DNA of 12,692 nt, taken from contig JAUWYH010000022.1 in assembly GCA_030615975.1 (NCBI GenBank), forward strand, positions 1 through 12,692. Reading direction: 5' to 3'. The DNA is from Candidatus Aminicenantota bacterium (GTDB taxonomy: Bacteria; Acidobacteriota; Aminicenantia; Aminicenantales; Aminicenantaceae). Each line of letters starts with the position of its first letter. Position 1 is the stretch's first letter. Below the pieces are notes generated by a model that ran no database searches, had not been told where the DNA came from, and saw only the letters and a list, made by a program, of their open reading frames with translations. Positions 1 to 7,477 of this stretch are shown here, one piece after another. Both the position numbers and the translations under genes were made by a program.

Positions 1-1
1 G

Positions 2-901
2 GATATCAAAGCCACTGAAGCCTGGGAAGAAACTATAGGAGATGAAGAAATTCTGATTGCTGTGATCGATACGGGTGTGGATTTAGATCATCCAGATATA
101 AAAAACAAAATTTTCTCGAGTGGCCGTGATTTTGTCAACAATGATTTTGATGCTACAGATGATAATGGTCATGGAACTCACGTGGCTGGAATCGCAGCAG
201 CAGAAACAAACAACAGAATTGGTATAGCCGGGGTAGCCTGGAATTGTAAAATTTTGCCAGTAAAAGTATTGGACAAAATTGGGGAAGGTTATATCGATGA
301 TGTGAGTGATGGAATAATTTGGGCTGTTGATAAGGGAGCAAATGTCATCAATATGAGCTTTGGAGGAATCGTGAATTTTGGAGAAGGGACTGTCCCAAAA
401 ACTTTGCAAAATTCCCTAAAAGATGCTTATGAAAAAGATGTTATTCTTGTAGCTGCGGCTGGAAATGATGGTGGGCCTGTTAATTGGCCAGCGTCTTCAG
501 AATATTGTCTAGCTGTAGCAGCAACAAATTATACTGATGAAAGAGTTACTTTCTTAAATTCGGGTGAATTGTGGGAATCGAATTATGGGTCCGAAATCGA
601 TGTGGCTGCGCCTGGTGAATGGATTATAAGCTTGTGGCCAGAAGAGCTGACTCCTGTTGGCTTTGATTCCTACGCATGGTCACCTGGAACTTCGATGTCG
701 ACAGCCCATGTTTCTGGTTTAGCTGCGCTTATCAAAAGTATAAAACCATGGCTCAAAGCTTCAGAAATCATGAACGTCATTCGTTATTCAGCAGATGACG
801 TGAATTCTGTGGATTACCCTGGAAAGGATGAATTTATCGGGTATGGCCGCATAAATATGGAAAAAGCGCTTGTTCCGATAAAAATCACGAATTCAAAATA
901 A
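2..901 (+). CDS. Subtilisin-like serine protease (peptidase family S8), 5'-truncated
   Basis: This is the C-terminal 299 residues of a subtilase; the reading frame is open back to base 2, so the start, any signal peptide and any propeptide lie outside the window. The GTG at 62 is internal and not a credible start, because the conserved beta-strand before the catalytic Asp begins upstream of it. The complete S8 triad is visible, numbering from base 2: Asp23 in AVIDTGVDLDHPD, His57 in NGHGTHVAG and Ser231 in GTSMSTAHVSGLAAL. The oxyanion-hole Asn155 lies in AAAGNDGG. Such enzymes hydrolyse peptide bonds and are usually exported, but export cannot be judged here. The protein ends about 68 residues after the catalytic Ser, so there is no C-terminal sorting, fibronectin or repeat domain. 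recN starts 12 bases downstream, suggesting co-transcription without an obvious functional link. The family assignment is firm; substrate and location are unknown. Confidence 0.95.
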   Translation, partial: DIKATEAWEETIGDEEILIAVIDTGVDLDHPDIKNKIFSSGRDFVNNDFDATDDNGHGTHVAGIAAAETNNRIGIAGVAWNCKILPVKVLDKIGEGYIDDVSDGIIWAVDKGANVINMSFGGIVNFGEGTVPKTLQNSLKDAYEKDVILVAAAGNDGGPVNWPASSEYCLAVAATNYTDERVTFLNSGELWESNYGSEIDVAAPGEWIISLWPEELTPVGFDSYAWSPGTSMSTAHVSGLAALIKSIKPWLKASEIMNVIRYSADDVNSVDYPGKDEFIGYGRINMEKALVPIKITNSK

Positions 902-913
902 AAAAAGAAGTAA

Positions 914-2590
914 ATGATTAAATCCCTTCGGATAAGAAATTTTGCAACAATTGAAGATCTTGAACTCATCTTAGAAGAAGGTTTTTCTATCCTCACTGGT
1001 GAAACAGGCGCCGGAAAATCTATCGTTATAGACGGCATAAGGCTTGTCCTTGGAGAAAAGGGGTCGCCGGAAATGATCCGAACAGGAGAGAAAGAAACTT
1101 CAATCGAAGCTATTTTTTGTATCCCTCCAGTCAAGGAATCCAGGAAAACTGAAAACGAGCTTTTCATGCAAAGAAAAATTTCAGAACAAGGAACAGGAAA
1201 AGGCTATATCAACGGAATTCTCGTCCCTATCAAAAAGCTCAAGGAAAAAAGCGGCGCACTGGTAGACATTTATGGCCAAAACGATCATGTTTTCCTCCGA
1301 CGAACAGAGAATCAACTGACTTATCTGGATTTTTATGCAAATGCTCTCTCCATAAGAAGCGATGTTTCCAGTCGAGCTCAAAAACTTAAAAAGCTCCTCA
1401 GAGAGGAAAAAGAACTTGAGGCCAAAGAAAGAGAAAGGGAACAACGCTTGGATTTTCTTGACTTTCAGATAAAAGAAATCGAAGAAGCTCAGCTCAAAAA
1501 AGGCGAAGAAGAAGAGCTCCTGTATGAGAGAAATATCCTCAAAAATGCAGAAAGAATTAGCTCTCTTGTCGAAGAAGCTTTAAATATTTCTTATAATCAA
1601 GAAAGCTCTATCTCCCCGCTTTTGGCTAAGCTTCGGTCCGTAGTGAGCGAGCTTTCTGCTTTTGACAAGGCATTCAAAGACATCGCGGAGGCAATCAACC
1701 AGTTTGATATAACAATAGGAGATTTTTCAGATTTCCTAATCAGATTCAAAGAAAGACAGAGTCTCTCTCCAGAAAAACAGGAAGAAATCGAGGAGCGTTT
1801 AAGTCAAATAGAAAAATTAAAAAGAAAATACGGAAGCAACTCAGAAAAGATTCTTTCTTATTTAGAAAAAGCAAAAAAAGAATACCAAGAGCTTAGCACA
1901 AGTCAAGAAAAATTAGAGGATTTGGATGTGGAAATTAACAATAAATTTAATGAATATAAAGAACAGGCCAAAAAGCTTTCCCTTTTGCGAATAGAGAACG
2001 CTCGTAAACTCGAAAAACAGATTGTGAGGGAAATCAGCCTTATTGGAATGAAAAAGGCAAAATTCAAAATAAATATCAAATCCTTTCCTCCCTCATTGGA
2101 GACGATGGCAAAGGTAAAAGAGAGTGGTACCGAAGAGGTTGAATTTCTCATCAGCCCCAATCCAGGAGAGGAGCTCAGGCCCCTGAGGAAGATTGCCTCT
2201 GGAGGAGAACTTTCTCGAGTTATGCTTGCTTTGAAATCTATCGGTAAGGAGACAGAGAAATTAAAAACTCTGATTTTTGACGAGATTGATTCAGGTATAG
2301 GAGGAAAGACAGCAGAATTCGTCGCTCAAAAGCTCAGGGCCCTCTCCAGACAGCACCAAGTCCTATGTATCACTCATCTCCCTCAAATAGCCTCTTTCGC
2401 TCCTCATCATTACAGGATTGAAAAAAAGATAGCTAAACAAAGGACTTTCACCTCAGTCAAAAAGCTATCATTTGAAGAACGGGTGGTTGAGATTGCAAGG
2501 TTGTTAGCAGGAAGTCATATTACAGACACCGCTCTTCGAAACGCAAGAGAGATGATCATTCATAATCTGAATGTAAACCATAAAACGTAA
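914..2590 (+). CDS. recN: DNA repair protein RecN (SMC-like ATPase)
   Basis: RecN is a cohesin/SMC-like ATPase that acts at double-strand breaks during RecA-dependent recombinational repair in the cytoplasm. At 558 residues it has the normal family length. The N-terminal half of the ABC head carries Walker A (GETGAGKS, residues 29-36). A charged, Glu/Lys-rich region at about 150-370 is the expected coiled coil. The C-terminal head follows, with the ABC signature IASGGELSRVMLALKS (Ser429 to Ser434 at its core) and Walker B LIFDEIDSGIGG (Asp456, Glu457). The H-loop region CITHLPQIAS comes next. The ATG at 914 is preceded by a weak purine-rich AAGAAG. The gene follows the S8 protease by 12 bases and runs almost directly into miaB. 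No LexA-type operator is evident in the short spacer. The product is confidently assigned; nothing looks damaged. Confidence 0.97.
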   Translation: MIKSLRIRNFATIEDLELILEEGFSILTGETGAGKSIVIDGIRLVLGEKGSPEMIRTGEKETSIEAIFCIPPVKESRKTENELFMQRKISEQGTGKGYINGILVPIKKLKEKSGALVDIYGQNDHVFLRRTENQLTYLDFYANALSIRSDVSSRAQKLKKLLREEKELEAKEREREQRLDFLDFQIKEIEEAQLKKGEEEELLYERNILKNAERISSLVEEALNISYNQESSISPLLAKLRSVVSELSAFDKAFKDIAEAINQFDITIGDFSDFLIRFKERQSLSPEKQEEIEERLSQIEKLKRKYGSNSEKILSYLEKAKKEYQELSTSQEKLEDLDVEINNKFNEYKEQAKKLSLLRIENARKLEKQIVREISLIGMKKAKFKINIKSFPPSLETMAKVKESGTEEVEFLISPNPGEELRPLRKIASGGELSRVMLALKSIGKETEKLKTLIFDEIDSGIGGKTAEFVAQKLRALSRQHQVLCITHLPQIASFAPHHYRIEKKIAKQRTFTSVKKLSFEERVVEIARLLAGSHITDTALRNAREMIIHNLNVNHKT

Positions 2591-2595
2591 GGTTG

Positions 2596-3942
2596 ATGTT
2601 AGAGTTTAGAATGGAGAAAAGATCTGAAAATAAAGAGCCTTTGAAAATTTACATTCATACATTTGGCTGTCAGATGAATGAGAATGATTCAGAACGGATA
2701 GCAGGAGCTTTAATTGACCAAGGAGCCGAGTTTTCGCCCTCTCCTGAAGAGAGTGATCTTATCATTATTAATACTTGTGCTGTAAGAGAAAAATCTGAAG
2801 AGAAACTTTATTCCTTATTGGGACGTTTAGAGTCGATCAAAAAGAGGAAAGGACTTAAAATTGCAGTGGTCGGGTGTGTAGCCCAACTCTATCGCTCTCG
2901 ACTGATAGAGAAAAAGCCTTTTATCGATTTTGTTATCGGACCCGACAATTACAGAGAAATGAAACATATTATCGCCGACCACTTTAAAGAAAAGATTATA
3001 GCAACAAGTTGGAGTCAGGAATGGCATGAAGTTTCCCATCCTCAGATATTCAGAGAAAGCCACATAAGTGCTTATGTGACCATCATGGAAGGATGTAACA
3101 ATTTTTGTTCATACTGCATTGTCCCTTTTACAAGAGGAAGAGAAAAGTACAGACCTATGGAAAATATTATAGGTGAAGTTAAATATCTAGCTGGAAAAGG
3201 CTATAAAGAAACTCAGCTATTAGGCCAAAATGTAAACTCTTACAAGGATCCTGAAACAGGAATGGGGTTTTCAGGCCTTTTGAGGAAAGTCAATTCGATA
3301 GATGGGATTGAATGGATTCGGTTTGTCACATCTCATCCAAAAAATTTTACCATCGATATCGCAAAAGTTATGAAAGAATCGAGAAAAGCTTGTCATCAGC
3401 TTCACCTCCCTGTACAGTCAGGGTCTTCTTCAGTGCTTAAAGCAATGAACAGGGAATATACCAGAGAAGAATATCTAGAAAAAATATCCATACTTCGCGA
3501 TTTAATGCCAGATATTAGCCTCAGTACAGATATAATAGTCGGTTTCCCTGGGGAAACAGGAAAAGACTATCAAGAAACTCTCAGTTTATTAGAAAAAGTT
3601 CGCTTTTCCAACATATTCTCATTTCGCTACTCCCCCCGCCCTTTGACTGCTGCTTCACTGAAAAAGGAAACTGTTCCCTTTGATCAGAAGAAAAAAAGAC
3701 TAATAGAACTTCAAAACTATCAAAAAAAACTACAGCTTGAGCTCAACAAATCTTTTCTTGGTAGGGTGATAAAAGTTCTTTGTCTTGGAAAAAGCAAAAA
3801 GGATCCCAGCCTCTATTCTGGGCGTAATGAAGGATATCAGGTTGTAAATTTCAAATCAGAGGATAATGTCATTGGACATTTTGTTGATGTGCGTATAGAT
3901 TCATGCGGGCCTTACAGTCTTATAGGAGAAGTGACTCAGTAA
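2596..3942 (+). CDS. miaB: tRNA-2-methylthio-N6-dimethylallyladenosine synthase MiaB
   Basis: MiaB is a radical-SAM methylthiotransferase that adds a methylthio group to i6A37 of tRNAs reading UNN codons. The N-terminal UPF0004 domain supplies the three cysteines of the auxiliary Fe-S cluster, seen in FGCQMN, NTCAVREKSEEK and VVGCVAQ. The radical-SAM cluster motif CNNFCSYC (CxxxCxxC) follows, then PFTRGRE. The C-terminal stretch from about residue 380 matches a TRAM RNA-binding domain. FGCQMN and NTCAVREKSEEK fit MiaB better than the RimO or MtaB paralogues. The start is uncertain: TTG 2593, ATG 2596 and ATG 2611 are all in frame. AAGG lies only 3 bases before ATG 2596, whereas 2611 has a weak GAG at 6 bases; conserved sequence begins after all of them. 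The spacing to recN implies one transcript, although the roles (repair, tRNA modification) are unrelated. Confidence 0.96.
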   Translation: MLEFRMEKRSENKEPLKIYIHTFGCQMNENDSERIAGALIDQGAEFSPSPEESDLIIINTCAVREKSEEKLYSLLGRLESIKKRKGLKIAVVGCVAQLYRSRLIEKKPFIDFVIGPDNYREMKHIIADHFKEKIIATSWSQEWHEVSHPQIFRESHISAYVTIMEGCNNFCSYCIVPFTRGREKYRPMENIIGEVKYLAGKGYKETQLLGQNVNSYKDPETGMGFSGLLRKVNSIDGIEWIRFVTSHPKNFTIDIAKVMKESRKACHQLHLPVQSGSSSVLKAMNREYTREEYLEKISILRDLMPDISLSTDIIVGFPGETGKDYQETLSLLEKVRFSNIFSFRYSPRPLTAASLKKETVPFDQKKKRLIELQNYQKKLQLELNKSFLGRVIKVLCLGKSKKDPSLYSGRNEGYQVVNFKSEDNVIGHFVDVRIDSCGPYSLIGEVTQ

Positions 3943-3968
3943 CTTAGTGACTGGGTCAATAATTTTTT
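3932..3968 (+). terminator. Putative rho-independent terminator after miaB
   Basis: TGACTCAGT (3932-3940) can pair with ACTGGGTCA (3950-3958). This gives a nine-base-pair stem with one G-U wobble and a nine-base loop, followed four bases later by six Ts (3963-3968). The stem includes the miaB stop codon and also lies in the 3' end of the opposing gene. The stem is only moderately G+C-rich, so it is a plausible rather than certain terminator for the recN-miaB transcript. There is no matching T-run for the - strand direction. Confidence 0.5.
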
Positions 3969-4271
3969 GTATTCACTAAAAAAAATACTCCGGAAAAATC
4001 GGCGTTTGATTATTTTCCCGCTACGTGAATCAATCTCGATCAAAGCGACATTGAGCATTTTAGCTTTTCTTTCCTGAAAAAAAGGATTTTTTTCGATTAT
4101 CTCGACATTCCACTTATATCCATAATTATTTTTGGATAGCCATTTACGAGAGATGATTTCTGGACGCTCTTCAGGATGAGAAAAATTTGTCTTGATGAAT
4201 GAGATCGTTTCAGGATCTTCCAAGGCAATCTGAAATGCTTTTGAATCACGTATAGAAAATTGAGGCGCCAT
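3936..4271 (-). CDS. Small protein of unknown function, weakly PepSY-like
   Basis: I do not recognise this 111-residue protein. It is the only substantial - strand reading frame that is not a shadow of another gene, and it fills the space between miaB and hppA. It is charged and soluble-looking, with no signal peptide or membrane segment. Residues 52-60 (YKWNVEIIE) and 73-90 (hydrophobic strand, then IDSRSGKI) give the pattern W-x-V-x-I ... V-x-x-I-x-I-D-x-x-S/T-G-K-I. This recalls the strand-turn-strand of PepSY-like domains, but the match is by eye. The ATG at 4271 is the only possible start, since an in-frame stop (TAA) lies eight codons upstream with no other start between; AAAAGA abuts the ATG, so ribosome binding looks weak. 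It converges on miaB, overlapping its last 7 bases, and diverges from hppA. It could be a lineage-specific gene or, less likely, a chance frame. Confidence 0.6.
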   Translation of the reverse strand: MAPQFSIRDSKAFQIALEDPETISFIKTNFSHPEERPEIISRKWLSKNNYGYKWNVEIIEKNPFFQERKAKMLNVALIEIDSRSGKIIKRRFFRSIFFSEYKKLLTQSLSY

Positions 4272-4298
4272 TCTTTTAAAATAAGGACGATCTTAAAA

Positions 4299-4327
4299 TT
4301 GCTTTTTCTCATTTATTGTGCTATACA
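4299..4327 (+). promoter_or_regulatory. Putative sigma70-type promoter for hppA
   Basis: TTGCTT (4299-4304) and TATACA (4322-4327) are separated by exactly 17 bases. They lie about 35 bases upstream of the hppA start, in the spacer between two divergent genes. Each hexamer is only a partial match to consensus (3/6 and 4/6); the spacing and position are the main support. Confidence 0.4.
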
Positions 4328-4360
4328 TCGGGATAAATTTTTTAAAAAGGCAGGAAAATA

Positions 4361-6325
4361 ATGGAACTCTTAAACCTGATTCCCTACTCCTTCATTATAG
4401 GCTTTTTAGGACTTGCTTTTGCTCTTATTCTCTACTTTTTGGTCAAAAAATACCCCAAGGGAAATGAAATCATGAACGAAATAGCTGAGGCTATTCATTC
4501 AGGAGCCATGGTCTTTTTAAGAAGAGAATACACGTATATTTTCATTTTTGTTATATTGCTATTCATTATTCTCTGGAAACTCTTCACAATCTACACAAGT
4601 CTTGCTTTTTTAACAGGAGCTAGCTGTTCCATGCTTGCAGGTTTTATCGGACTTAAGGCTTCCACTCGATCCGCTGTCCGCTCTACCCAAGGAGCTATAC
4701 TTGGAGGAGTTCCCCAAGCTTTGACAGTTGCCTTCCAGGGAGGAGCTGTAATGGGAATTTCAGTGGCAGCTCTTGGTGTTATAGGAATTGGTATTTTTTA
4801 TTTTTTTACAAAAGATCCCAAGATCATCAACGGTTTTGCTATGGGGGCAAGCTCTGTGGCTCTCTTTGCTCGATTAGGAGGTGGCATCTACACCAAGAGC
4901 GCTGATGTGGGAGCAGACCTTGTGGGAAAAGTGGAAGCAGGGATTCCTGAAGATGACCCTCGAAATCCAGGTGTTATTGCTGATAATGTCGGTGATAATG
5001 TTGGAGATACGGCAGGAATGGGGGCCGATCTTTTTGAATCTTATGTGGGTTCTGTCATTGCTTCCATGGCTATAGGATCGACATTAAGCCCAGCCCTCAA
5101 TTACATGTCTCTCCCTTTACTTCTGATTGTGCTTGGCCTTATAAGTTCTATCATCGGCATTTTCTCTATAAATATCCTTAAAAATTTTAATCCTCAATCT
5201 GCCTTAAGAAACTCTACTTACATCAGCGGTCTTTTGTTTATAGGAGGAGCTTTTTTTTCTATTCGGGCCATATTGGGTGACTTAGGAGTATTCTGGGCTG
5301 TCCTGAGCGGGATGATCGCTGGAGTTTTAATCGGACTCGAAAGCGAATATTTCACTTCTGGCCCTCCTATCAAAACCATCGCCAGAACGGCTCAGACAGG
5401 AAGCGCTCCGACAATCATTATAGGATTAGCTATTGGATTTCAGAGTACTATACTTCCTCTTCTCACTATCGCAGCTACTATTTTCATCTCTTATAAACTA
5501 TCTGGACTCTATGGCATAGCTCTATCAGCAGTGGGAATGCTGGCAACAATTGGCATTGTCATGTCTACTGACTCCTATGGACCGATTGCTGACAACGCTG
5601 GAGGAATAGCTGAAATGTCCAAGGCAGGTTCAAACGTAAGAAAGATAACTGACAAGCTTGATGCGCTGGGCAACACAACTGCAGCTATCGGGAAAGGATT
5701 TGCGATAGGTTCGGCTGCACTGACAGCTTTAGCCCTTTTCTCTGCCTACCAGAAAACGGTAAATTTATCTGTAATAAGCTTGACCCATGTAGAAACAGTT
5801 ATCGGTCTCCTAATTGGAGCACTCATGCCTTTTATCATTGCCTCACTAACTATTAGAGCGGTAGGAAGCACAGCTGACAAGATGGTTTTAGAGATAAGAA
5901 GGCAATTTAAAGAAATAAAGGGATTAATGGAAGGAAAGGCCAAGCCTGATTCTGATCGATGCATAGATATCGTCACTAGGAGCGCTTTAGCAAAAATGAT
6001 TCTACCCGGCCTTCTTGCTGTTATCGTGCCGCTACTCGTAGGATTTACGATTGGAGCAGAGTCACTGGGAGGATTCTTGGCAGGTGCAACTTCCACTGGA
6101 GTGCTCATGGGCATATTCATGGCCAATGCAGGAGCCTCCTGGGATAATGCTAAGAAATGGATCGAGGAAGGGAACTTAGGAGGAAAGGGAACCGAAGTGC
6201 ATGCTGCATCTGTTATAGGGGATACTGTCGGTGACCCTCTGAAAGATACGGCTGGCCCTTCCATGAATATCTTAATCAAGCTTATGGCAGTTGTGAGCCT
6301 TGTTTTCGCCCCCTTGATTATGTAA
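4361..6325 (+). CDS. hppA: Membrane ion-pumping pyrophosphatase, K+-dependent type, probably Na+-translocating
   Basis: This integral membrane enzyme couples pyrophosphate hydrolysis to ion export; at 654 residues with many hydrophobic helices it has the usual bacterial size. Catalytic motifs are intact: DVGADLVGKVEAGIPEDDPRN (from Asp182), DNVGDNVGD (208-216) and GDTVGDPLKDTAGPS (from 620). GNTTAAIGKG (437-446) has Ala441 and Gly444 where K+-independent enzymes carry Lys and Thr, so K+ dependence is expected. Glu226 in GADLFESYVG sits where Na+-pumping family members such as that of Thermotoga maritima place their gate glutamate, so Na+ (or mixed Na+/H+) pumping is inferred; ion selectivity cannot be proven by reading. 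The ATG at 4361 is preceded by AGGA at good spacing. The gene stands alone with its own promoter upstream and no clear terminator before the nusA promoter. It would recycle pyrophosphate from macromolecule synthesis into ion-motive force. Confidence 0.97.
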   Translation: MELLNLIPYSFIIGFLGLAFALILYFLVKKYPKGNEIMNEIAEAIHSGAMVFLRREYTYIFIFVILLFIILWKLFTIYTSLAFLTGASCSMLAGFIGLKASTRSAVRSTQGAILGGVPQALTVAFQGGAVMGISVAALGVIGIGIFYFFTKDPKIINGFAMGASSVALFARLGGGIYTKSADVGADLVGKVEAGIPEDDPRNPGVIADNVGDNVGDTAGMGADLFESYVGSVIASMAIGSTLSPALNYMSLPLLLIVLGLISSIIGIFSINILKNFNPQSALRNSTYISGLLFIGGAFFSIRAILGDLGVFWAVLSGMIAGVLIGLESEYFTSGPPIKTIARTAQTGSAPTIIIGLAIGFQSTILPLLTIAATIFISYKLSGLYGIALSAVGMLATIGIVMSTDSYGPIADNAGGIAEMSKAGSNVRKITDKLDALGNTTAAIGKGFAIGSAALTALALFSAYQKTVNLSVISLTHVETVIGLLIGALMPFIIASLTIRAVGSTADKMVLEIRRQFKEIKGLMEGKAKPDSDRCIDIVTRSALAKMILPGLLAVIVPLLVGFTIGAESLGGFLAGATSTGVLMGIFMANAGASWDNAKKWIEEGNLGGKGTEVHAASVIGDTVGDPLKDTAGPSMNILIKLMAVVSLVFAPLIM

Positions 6326-6337
6326 GATCCTCTCTAT

Positions 6338-6366
6338 TTGATATTATTTCTCATTTTAGTTATAAT
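6338..6366 (+). promoter_or_regulatory. Strong sigma70-type promoter of the nusA-infB cluster
   Basis: TTGATA (6338-6343; 5/6 to consensus) and TATAAT (6361-6366; 6/6) are separated by exactly 17 bases, in the 88-base spacer between hppA and nusA. Transcription would begin near 6373, giving a leader of about 40 bases. Two further TATAAT copies at 6389-6394 and 6395-6400 lack a good -35 and lie too close to the ribosome site to be the main promoter. This is the best promoter sequence in the window and fits a highly expressed translation operon. Confidence 0.7.
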
Positions 6367-6401
6367 TCTCGCTTCTTTATATTCCAGTTATAATTATAAT
6401 T

Positions 6402-6407
6402 GAGGAA
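6402..6407 (+). promoter_or_regulatory. Ribosome binding site fixing the TTG start of nusA
   Basis: GAGGAA sits 6 bases before TTG 6414 and is one of the clearest Shine-Dalgarno sequences in the window. An ATG at 6418 is out of frame and is followed at once by a stop. The first in-frame ATG lies about 150 codons inside the conserved protein. TTG is therefore the only sensible start. Confidence 0.75.
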
Positions 6408-6413
6408 GCAAAA

Positions 6414-7442
6414 TTGAATGTAAATGTATGGGATACTATTGTTCAACTTAGCAAAGAGAGAGGAGTGGATACAGAGGTCATCGTCCAAGCGATTGAAGAA
6501 TCTCTCAAGGTGGCTTCTTCTAAATATTTTACGCATAATGAAAAAATCAACATATCTTTCACGCCTGAAAAAGGTGAATTAAGAGTATATACTTTAAAGA
6601 AAGTCAGTAAAAATCCTCAAAATTTATATACAGAAATTTCTCTAGAGAAGGCCAAAGAAATAGACGCCTCAGCGATAACTGGAAAATACGTTGAAATAGA
6701 TCTCCCTTCGAAGACTTTGGGCCGAATTGCAGCTCAGGCCGCCAAACAAGTGATTCTTCAAAAAGTCAGGAATGCTGAACAAGAAAAAATTTATAAGCAA
6801 TTTGCTCCACGATTAGAAAAAATTGTAACCGGAGTTCTGAGAAGGTTCGAGACGAATAAGAACATGATTCTTGAGGCGAATAAGACGGATGTCCTTTTTC
6901 CTTATCAAGAAAAACTAAAGAACGAAGAGTTCAAAAGAGGAGATAGAATCAAGGCCATTATCATTCAAGTTTTGAAAGAAAATCAAGGACCTCAGGTTAT
7001 TGTCTCCAGAGCTGATTCAAAATTTCTGGCTAAACTGTTGGAATTAGAAACTCCAGAAATTGCCAACGGCAATATTGAAATTAAAGATATAGTTCGCCAA
7101 CCTGGAGAAAGAGCAAAAGTCTCTGTTTTATCAAAGGAGAAAGATATTGATCCCATCGGAGCATGTATAGGAGTTAAAGGAAATAGAATCCTTGCCATAA
7201 GCAAAGAGTTGAATGGAGAGAAAATAGATATTATTAAGTGGTCAGATAATCCTATTTCATATACCGAATCAGCTCTGAGCCCTGCAAAAATCGAAAAAAT
7301 CTTTATTTTAAATAAAAAAGAGAAAAGAATGCAGGCTGTCGTCTCCAAAGATCAGCTCTCTCTGGCTATAGGAAAAAAGGGGATGAATGTCAGGCTTGCT
7401 TCAAGACTGGTTGGCTGGAGAATAGAGATAGAACAGGAATGA
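6414..7442 (+). CDS. nusA: Transcription termination/antitermination protein NusA
   Basis: NusA binds RNA polymerase and nascent RNA and modulates pausing, termination and antitermination. The 342 residues hold the N-terminal polymerase-binding domain (about 1-125), an S1 domain (about 135-200, with the conserved FKRGDRIKA) and two KH domains. The KH turns are visible as GVKG (253-256, in IGACIGVKGNRI) and GKKG (320-323, in LSLAIGKKGMNVRLASRL). It ends straight after KH2, so the acidic repeats of the E. coli protein are absent, as is normal outside Proteobacteria. The S1 strand region (about 145-165) looks diverged. Translation starts at TTG. The usual upstream partner rimP is missing: hppA ends 88 bases before the gene. 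infB follows after 35 bases, with no ylxR or L7Ae-like gene between them. Function is certain; the neighbourhood is rearranged. Confidence 0.96.
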   Translation: MNVNVWDTIVQLSKERGVDTEVIVQAIEESLKVASSKYFTHNEKINISFTPEKGELRVYTLKKVSKNPQNLYTEISLEKAKEIDASAITGKYVEIDLPSKTLGRIAAQAAKQVILQKVRNAEQEKIYKQFAPRLEKIVTGVLRRFETNKNMILEANKTDVLFPYQEKLKNEEFKRGDRIKAIIIQVLKENQGPQVIVSRADSKFLAKLLELETPEIANGNIEIKDIVRQPGERAKVSVLSKEKDIDPIGACIGVKGNRILAISKELNGEKIDIIKWSDNPISYTESALSPAKIEKIFILNKKEKRMQAVVSKDQLSLAIGKKGMNVRLASRLVGWRIEIEQE

Positions 7443-7477
7443 AGAGAAGCTCTTTGAATTTAGATAGGCATTAAATC

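Noticed and set aside
62..64. GTG as the start of the subtilase
   Set aside because: The frame is open to base 2, and the strand leading into the catalytic Asp begins upstream, so the gene is truncated by the window edge rather than starting here.
4097..4312. Second - strand frame of 71 codons overlapping the unknown gene
   Set aside because: It lies in another frame of the longer and more protein-like 111-codon gene and shows no family pattern.
5746..6279. Long - strand open frame (177 codons) inside hppA
   Set aside because: It is a shadow of a strongly conserved hppA region, Pro/Ser-rich as such shadows are, with no recognisable domain.
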